From the NCBI RefSeq assembly GCF_001659605.2, contig NC_035161.2:4916265-4980264 (forward strand): a stretch of DNA of 64,000 nt. Reading direction: 5' to 3'. Below, one piece after another: positions 56,660 through 64,000 of this stretch. Position 1 is the first letter of the stretch, and the number at the start of each line of letters is the position of its first letter. The notes under the pieces are model-generated. The model ran no database searches and had not been told where the DNA came from. It worked only from the letters and a program-made list of their open reading frames with translations. Made by a program: the position numbers and the translations under genes. The DNA comes from Manihot esculenta (Eukaryota > Streptophyta > Magnoliopsida > Malpighiales > Euphorbiaceae).

Positions 56660-57064
56660 AGTAGTTAGTCGAACTGAATCGAATAAATTAAAAATTAAAA
56701 TTTTAATATTTATAAAAATCGAACCGAATTAATTTTAATCATAAATCAAATTAAATTAATCTAATTTGATTTGATTGAGGTTAATTGATTTGAATTTTTA
56801 ATAAATTTTTTTAATTTTTACACTTTATTTTTATTATTTTAAAATTTAATTAAAATATTTTAATTTTAATATAATCTAATTTCTCTATATTATTGAAAAT
56901 AATATATTATTATCATTAATTGATTTGGTTCAATTTTTTAATTTTTTTTTATTAAAACCGAAATGAATTAAAATAATCGAAATTTTTAAAATTAAAAACT
57001 AAATCAAAGTAAAATGAATAAAAAATTAAATCAAAATTTTAAATTAATTCAATTCAATCGAATC
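56660..57064 (+). repeat. AT-rich ~450-bp palindromic repeat, copy 8
   Basis: It starts AGTTAGTCGAACTGAATCG, with the core TTTTTACACTTTATTTTTATTATT and CTCTATATTATTGAAAATAATATATTATT. It lies only 325 bp after copy 7, in the same orientation. Confidence 0.75.
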
Positions 57065-57497
57065 CTATAATTCTTTAGTAATAATTAAAACACCTAGATT
57101 TTAGGTTAAAAACCCTTTTTTATATTAATTTTATTTTTAATTAATTATAAAATAAAATAATTAATTTAAATTAACAAATAAAGTAATCATAAATTATTAA
57201 ATTATTAAAACAATAACATATGATAAATTAGAGTATTATAACAATCTACCTTTTTTTTAACAAAAGACGCTTATGAATAAAAATAAAATAATTTTAATTA
57301 TATATATTATTTAATTTTTATAATTTTAAATAAATTGATTAAAAAATTTAATTTTATAAAATACAGAACGCTTTACTTAAAAATTTTAAAATAAAAATAA
57401 ATTAATAAATTTTTAAAAATTTAGAGGGCTAATAATAATTTTACTGGGTGGCTTTTGGAATAAAAAATAAGAAAAATCAAATAAAAAAAGGGCCGGC

Positions 57498-57503
57498 CAC
57501 GTG
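57498..57503. promoter_or_regulatory. G-box (CACGTG) upstream of the ALA gene
   Basis: CACGTG lies in a GC-rich patch (GGGCCGGCCACGTGAATAAG), about 1.2 kb upstream of the ATG, where AT-rich repeat DNA gives way to promoter-like sequence. It could bind bZIP or bHLH factors. Motif only. Confidence 0.45.
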
Positions 57504-57539
57504 AATAAGTGTTTGGCGACTGTTTGACCCTCGGATGCA

Positions 57540-58731
57540 GGAACAGCAACCTCATCCACAGCACCTTAGCTCTGCTATGCTCTGCCTCAAATTCTATACA
57601 GATTTAACTTGAACTGTCTTTCAAAAATCTTTCTTCCCTTTTCTTTTTCATGTGTTTCAGATTCATATCTGGCACTTCTCAATATCTATATATGCATTTA
57701 ATTTCCCTATCTGGCCTCTACATTTGCGTCCTGGCTTACGTTAGTCCCCAGCTAGATCGCCTACAATCTTGTTTCCTCTCTTGTTTTATCATGTGAAAGT
57801 GTGAAACTTAATTCTTCTTACTACTTGTTTATATTGTATTCATTATTCAAAAACCAAGAAAATTAGAGAAATACCACTTGACTTGCAATTGCTAATCATG
57901 CAATAATTCCATTTTCTCAATCACTCTTTCTCTCTCTTGCAGATTTTGACCTTCTAGAATGCGTGTACTCCTTGTTTTCTACTCCAATCTTGCCCTTTTT
58001 GCTTCCTATTTCTTTATTTCTTTGATACCCTTTTGTTACTAGTTTATTATACAGCTGTTGAACTTTCAAAATTTTGCTTTATTTTGCAAAATTTCAACTG
58101 GGTTCTTTTGTTTTTTAAATTGGGGTTGATGATGAAGTAGATGAGCAAAGCAAATACCCGTTTAAGTTTATGGTTTTGTTGCTTCTACAGCTACGAGTCA
58201 AAAGTAAGACTTGGCTGGCTTGCTTCTCTGATTTCAAACAAAAAAAGGTTCAATGAAAACAAAAACTCCTTTGCTTTTCCTTTTTTGTCTTCTTCCATTG
58301 GGATCTGGATGTGTCATGGACTATTTTTGCTGATTTTTCTTAGTGTCATTGGATCAAAAGGTCTAATTTCTGTTATTTTATTTTATTTTAAAACTTTCTC
58401 AAATCCAGTACTTCCTTTCCTTTCCATTTTATTCATGTCGAATATTTCTTTACAGATTTAATACTATTTTTTGGTTGGTCAACTTCTGTTTCTTGCAGGT
58501 ATTTATCTTTCTTTTCTTTCTTTTTTTTTTTTGACATATTTCTGGTTTGGTTGATTATCAGGATTTTGATTCTGTCAGCTGCAAAATTGGAATCAGGTTC
58601 TTTATATATTGGCTGAATTGAAAGACCAAGTTTCTAGCAGACAACTTCTGTGATTTGAGAAGCAAATTAGTTCCAGTATCTGAGGTTTATGTGTTTGAGC
58701 AGTTTGGAAAAATATCTTTCAACTGCATATA
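57540..58731 (+). other. promoter and 5' leader of the ALA flippase gene
   Basis: T-rich, pyrimidine-rich sequence with several acceptor-like sites (TCTTGCAG at about 57935-57942 and 58492-58499), so the 5' UTR probably contains one or more introns. A 106-codon frame at 58141-58461 starts with ATG but shows no family signature. It may be intronic or an upstream ORF. Confidence 0.5.
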
Positions 58732-61700
58732 ATGGCTGGAGGTAGAAGAAAGAAGCAGCAGTTTAGCAGAATCCATGCCTTCTCATGTGGAAAAACATCT
58801 TTCAAAGGCGACCATTCACTGATTGGAGGTCCTGGCTTTTCAAGGGTAATCTATTGCAATGATCCTGAATGTTTTGAGGCTGGAGTCCACAATTATAGCA
58901 GCAACTATGTTAGAACTACAAAGTATACTCTTGCAACATTTTTCCCCAAGTCATTGTTTGAGCAATTCAGGAGGGTCGCCAATTTTTATTTCCTCATCTG
59001 TGCAATTTTGTCTTTCACTCCATTGTCTCCTTACTCTGCTGTTAGTAATGTTGTTCCTCTTGTTGTTGTTATTGGAGCTACTATGGGGAAAGAGTTGATT
59101 GAAGATTGGAGGAGGAAGAGGCAGGTAGGCTTCTTCTTGTTACCAATTATATAGATTAATTGCAATTTTCTTTTCATAATTGTATTTAAGATAGTAGCAT
59201 GGGTCAAGTCTGAGGCATTATTCTTTGACAGAAACTTGAAGAATGATGAATGACTGGGACTTTTTCTTTGAATTTTTTGTTCTTTTCAGTTGCAGTTGAT
59301 TCTTGATCTCCATTGAAGAGCTTTCAGATGGCAGATTTAGCTATTTAGTTGTTTTCTTAAGTCTCTCTTAGTTTCCCACATTTTAATGTTGATCAGTTGT
59401 CACCTGTCTCATGCATGGCTTTATTTAGGCAATAGATATTACCTCATTTAGATTGAATCTTTGCAAGGCTGTGTGATGTTTCATTTCCAACATCTCATCA
59501 TTAAGCTATATTTTTGCTGTTCACTTGACATCTCATTATTAGTATTGGTTTCGGACCTCTTTACTTTTATCTCTTATTTTAGTTTCAATGTTCATAGGCT
59601 TACTGTTATCTGATTGAACTTCTTAGTTCGTAACACTGATCTAGTCTATTATTATGTTATCAGGATATTGAAGTGAACAATCGCAATGTAAAAGTGCATA
59701 ATGGTGATGGTACTTTTAATCATACTAAATGGAGGGATTTGAAAGTTGGAGACATAGTAAAGGTGGAAAAGGATGAGTTTTTTCCTGCTGATCTTATCTT
59801 ACTTTCCTCAAGTTATGACGAAGCAATTTGCTATGTTGAGACCATGAATCTTGATGGAGAAACCAATTTGAAACTGAAACAAGCACTGCTTGCAACTTCA
59901 AATCTTCACGAGGATGCTAGCTTTCAAGATTTCAAAGCTTTAATAAGATGTGAAGATCCAAATGCAAACCTCTACTCGTTCGTAGGCACTTTGGAGCTTG
60001 GAGAGCAGCAGTACCCTCTTTCACCTCAGCAACTTCTGCTTAGGGACTCAAAGTTGCGAAACACGGATTATATTTATGGGGTGGTTATTTTCACGGGTCA
60101 TGACACTAAGGTTATGCAGAATTCAACAGAACCCCCTTCCAAGAGAAGCAAAATTGAGAGAAGAATGGACAAGATTATCTACTTCTTGTTCTTTGTCTTG
60201 GTTTTAATGTCTTTTATTGGGTCAATTTTCTTTGGAATTGCAACAAGGGAAGATCTCAAAAATGGGATGATGAAAAGATGGTATCTCAGGCCGGATGACA
60301 CTACAGTTTATTATGACCCGAAGAGAGCAGTGGCTGCCGCTGTTTTGCATTTTATGACTGCCCTTATGTTGTATAGCTATTTGATTCCAATTTCCTTGTA
60401 TGTATCAATAGAAATTGTCAAAGTTCTTCAGAGCATTTTCATCAACCAAGATCTGCATATGTACTATGAGGAAGGTGATAAGCCAGCACAAGCTCGGACA
60501 TCAAATTTGAATGAAGAACTTGGCCAAGTTGACACTATACTTTCTGATAAAACAGGAACACTGACTTGCAACTCAATGGAATTTATCAAGTTTTCTGTGG
60601 CTGGGACCTCCTATGGTCGAGGAGTGACTGAAGTTGAGAGAGCTATGGCTAAGAGAAAGGGATCGCCTTTACCTCAAGAGGAAATAGAAGATGACACGCA
60701 TATTGAGGAACAAACTGAACAAAAACCATCCATGAAAGGGTATAATTTTGTGGATGAAAGGATTACCAATGGTCATTGGGTAAACGAACCTCATGCGGGT
60801 GTAATCCAAAAGTTCATAAGATTAATGGCTATCTGCCACACTGCAATACCTGAAATTGATGAAGAAAGTAGAAAAGTAACTTATGAAGCTGAATCACCAG
60901 ATGAGGCAGCATTCGTAATTGCAGCTAGAGAGCTTGGATTTGAATTTTATGAAAGAACACAAACCAGCATCTTACTGCATGAGTTAGATCCAGTAGCTGG
61001 CAGGACAATTGAGAGGTTTGTTTCTCATCCTTAGATGTTCTTTTGAGATTTAAATAGTTATTAGAAAGGGCTAGCCTGTATACAGAGATTTTGTTCTATA
61101 ATTTGCAACATTTTCTTGAGACTGGGGATCTAAATATGAGGTATAGACATGCATGATTCAAAAATTTCCTTTGTGCATACTTCATAGGTAACCACCGATT
61201 TTTGTTTAGCTATGAAACTTTCCAGTCATTTGCTCATTTTTTGTTTATCTGTATTATGTGATATATAATCTGTTGCTCATCTAAGTTAACTTACTTTTTC
61301 CTATTTTTACCTCATTCTGCAGGAATTATCAGCTTCTGCATATTATTGAGTTTAGTAGCTCTAGAAAGCGGATGTCAGTAATTGTAAGGAATGAGGAGGG
61401 ACAGCTGCTACTACTCTGTAAAGGTGCTGACAGGTTAGTTATATGACACAACACCTCGAGCTTATATGACTATTTGGGATATGTTCGGCCATCGTGCATG
61501 CGGTTGATTGAGAATAAAGAATAGTGATTCAGTATTTGTGTAAAGGAAAGCACTAAGTGAGTGCTATTATTATGCTTAATATTGCTTACTGTTCACATAG
61601 GGAGTGCTCTTATTATGCTTAATATTGCTTGCTGTTTACATATGCTGCATAACTTCATGAGATTTTCAAGGTCCTCTCTGATTCCTTAGTAGAGAATTTT

Positions 61701-63957
61701 ATAGATGATAAGTGAACTGTTCACATAGTAATAACCAGATGCCTCAATCCATATCTTCTGCCAAACAGGCACATGATAGCTTTCCCATCAATAGCAAGGG
61801 AAGGTCTTAATTATGGTTTTAAATAATGGTCGTTACGTTACGTAATGGCCGTTATGTAACGGGTTTTGGCGGGGCCGTTACCCGTTATCCCGTTATACAA
61901 CGGCCCCTGCTGATTTGCAGGCTTAACGGCCGTTATGGCCGTTGCATAACAGTAACGGCCGTTACCGACCGTTACATAACGGTAACGGCCGTTACCAATA
62001 ATTAAAATTTTTTTATATCCTTTATCTTCTGCTCCCTATTCTCATTTTTTTTAGTTTCTACACTTTTCGGCAGTTTCAAAGACTATTTTTTAAGTTTTCT
62101 CTACCCTTTCTCTTTCAAATTTCAATCTTTCCTGCATTTTTCTCGTATAAACTTAGATCATTATAAACTACTCTATTTCCAATCTTATTTCTTCTAAAGA
62201 GTTAGTTAAATTTTATCTATTTTAGTTTTTAATTGTTGTTTTTTTTCCTTTTTTTTGTAAGTTTTTGTGGATTAAAGTGTTAATTTTGAGTTAAAATTGT
62301 ACTTTGAGCTATTAGTTTACTCGATCTATAAAGATTATGTTGATTTTTCTTATTTTAAACTATATGATGTTTAACTGAAGTTAAATAATCTATATTTTAT
62401 ATATTTATGTTTATTATGCATTTGTATACATTGTTCTGAATTAAATCTAATCAATATCATTTTATTTATGAACTTTGCAAATTTTTTTAAAAAATTTGCG
62501 TAGCGCCAGGCCGTTACCGTTACGTTATGGCCGTTACAAGTCTGTTTCCGTTATCCGTGACCACGACTGCGAACGTGGCCTTGAACGCGATTTAAAACCA
62601 TGGTCTTAATAAACCCCCATAACCATCATATCTACTGTAAATGTAGCCATAGCATATTGCTATTCTTATGTTGCTTGGTGATTTGAAAAGTTTTATTTTT
62701 CACTTCTACTGTATTTTATAACTTAGATTTGTCTTTGATGAGCAGTGTCATGTTTGAAAGACTTGCAAAGAATGGAAGAGAGTTTGAAGAGCAAACTAAA
62801 GAGCACATTAATGAGTATGCTGATGCTGGTTTGAGGACTTTGGTGCTTGCATATCGTGAACTTGATGAGGACGAATACAATGAATTCAATCAGGAGTTTA
62901 CTGAGGCCAAGAACTCAGTAAGTTCAGAGCGTGAGGAAATGATTGAGGAAGTGGCAGCCAAGATTGAGAGGGATTTGATTCTTGTTGGCGCTACAGCAGT
63001 TGAAGACAAACTTCAAAATGGGGTGAGTTATAGGAAAGGGAGAAAATTGAGTACTCAGTATTATTGTGGAAAAATCAAGTGCTTTCGTATTTCATACAAT
63101 AAATTATTCCTTTCGATCCACAAAGATAAGTTTATTTCTATTTTCACTTGAATTAAGAAAATGCAGTTAAATATAGTTAGAACAATGAAGTTTGTTTAGT
63201 CTTTTCCTAATTATTTTGCTCCATTAAAAATTAAAAAACTTATGTTACTAAATTGTTTTGGAAAATAATAAATTTTACCTTTTCAATGCGTACTAATATG
63301 GATATATAAGAAACTAATAAATAAACTACTAGTTCAAAAAGGAAAATTGCCTATAATTTGGGACGGATGAGAAAAGGAAAAAACAATCTTTTTGGGATGA
63401 AGGGAGTATTTGGGATTTCATTATCCAACTTAGTTATCAGAAAAGCTAATAACAAAAAGCCAAACTAACATCAGTTACTTTTCAAATCCTGGAAACACTA
63501 TTTCCTTTCCACCACATGGATTGATTCTGCTTGCCATGTAAACATATCATGTTTGAAACCGCTTTGAGCAAAAGGAACAAAAGAGCACATAAGTTTCTCT
63601 ACATTCAAATAAGCCCACAAATTCTTTGGAGATTAATTGTAGCATTTGAATTTGAATTTCTTTCCTTCACTCTGGACAGGTTCCCGAATGTATTGACAAG
63701 CTTGCTCAAGCTGGAATTAAAATATGGGTTTTGACTGGAGACAAGATGGAGACAGCTATTAACATTGGGTATGATCATTTGATGTCAAATTCCATGATGA
63801 TGGATGTTGAATTTCAATACTAGTTCTTACTTGATGCTCAATCTTGCAGCTTTGCCTGTAGTTTACTTAGACAAGGAATGAAACAAGTAATAATCAGCTC
63901 GGAGACCCCAGAACATAAAGCCCTACAGAAAATGGAGGACAAGGCTGCTGCTGCTGT
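58732..63957 (+). CDS. P4-type phospholipid-transporting ATPase, ALA family (3' part outside window)
   Basis: Visible exons: 58732-59124, 59664-61015, 61323-61433, 62746-63022, 63680-63768 and 63850 to about 63957, all in frame, covering roughly 777 of about 1200 residues. Signs of a P4 flippase are [18 protein letters not shown] near TM1, the actuator DGET (195-198) in place of TGES, PISLYVS in TM4 (about 373), the phosphorylation site DKTGTLT (D426), the nucleotide-binding KGAD (615-618) and TGDKMETA (730-737). The sequence [20 protein letters not shown] is typical of the ALA8-ALA12 clade. The enzyme should flip phospholipids to the cytosolic leaflet with an ALIS beta subunit at plasma or endomembranes. 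Exact paralogue not assigned. The last exon end is uncertain. Confidence 0.93.
61812..62601. mobile_element. non-autonomous DNA transposon with 9-bp duplication in ALA intron 3
   Basis: It is flanked by GGTCTTAAT at 61803-61811 and 62602-62610. The ends are ATGGTTTTAAAT on both sides (inverted). Just inside the left end lies a cluster of NNCCGTTA/TAACGG repeats such as TAACGGCCGTTACC, with shorter ones near the right end. The interior is AT-rich and non-coding. A 9-bp duplication points to a Mutator-like origin, though the TIRs are very short for that group. Confidence 0.75.
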
Positions 63958-64000
63958 GGTAATTTCATTTTTAGTATCGTCCTATTTGCACTTTCCATGG

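Noticed and set aside
58141..58461. Plus ORF in the ALA leader as a separate gene
   Set aside because: It is Phe/Leu/Ser-rich from T-rich leader sequence, has no known domain, and is probably in a 5' UTR intron.
1..64000. CRISPR arrays, operons, plasmid origins, bacterial defence systems
   Set aside because: Intron-bearing plant genes and eukaryotic transposons throughout. No regularly spaced repeats or prokaryotic gene layout.
1..64000. tRNA, rRNA or snRNA genes
   Set aside because: No convincing A-box/B-box pair or rRNA-like segment was noticed by eye. A covariance-model scan was not possible, so small RNA genes cannot be excluded.

Overview
This window is nuclear DNA of a flowering plant, most likely a eudicot. 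It is AT-rich and gene-sparse, with multi-exon genes, GT-AG introns and dense transposable elements. The species cannot be fixed from the sequence alone. The style of the interspersed repeats reminds me of Euphorbiaceae (cassava or rubber tree), but that is only an impression.

Six real genes can be modelled by joining exons by eye, keeping frame across every junction. In order they are: a mitochondrial-type single-stranded DNA-binding protein (2554-6071, minus, 4 exons, 233 aa); a C3HC zinc-finger protein of the ZC3HC1/NIPA family (8482-15090, minus, 7 exons, about 716 aa, with one GC-AG intron); a kinesin-8 motor (22478-26013, plus, 7 exons, 782 aa); a MIZU-KUSSEI1-like DUF617 protein (29958-30713, minus, single exon, 251 aa); the TBP-binding repressor subunit NC2-beta/DR1 (31915-38009, minus, 5 coding exons, 156 aa); and the first two thirds of a P4-type phospholipid flippase of the ALA family (from 58732, plus, running off the right edge). 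They are unrelated housekeeping or developmental genes and do not form a cluster or pathway.

The rest is repeats. A block from about 38.9 to 51.7 kb is a transposon nest. It holds a non-autonomous LTR element with a perfect 5-bp target duplication and an antisense spliced ORF, a decayed Ty1/copia element on the minus strand, two oppositely oriented LINE derivatives that both lack the reverse transcriptase, and an unidentified gene fragment split by one of them. Introns also carry insertions: a hAT-like element with an 8-bp duplication inside a MITE in NC2-beta intron 2, and a 790-bp element with a 9-bp duplication in ALA intron 3. An AT-rich, nearly palindromic repeat of about 450 bp occurs eight times, and a second MITE-like family with an AGTCCCTA-type end occurs at least seven times. 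A short relic of plastid rps3 lies near 53.75 kb.

I found no convincing new biological system. The most unusual items are the antisense spliced ORF of the LTR element (now fused to LTR sequence), the RT-less LINE family, and two mitosis-specific-activator-like sites upstream of the kinesin.
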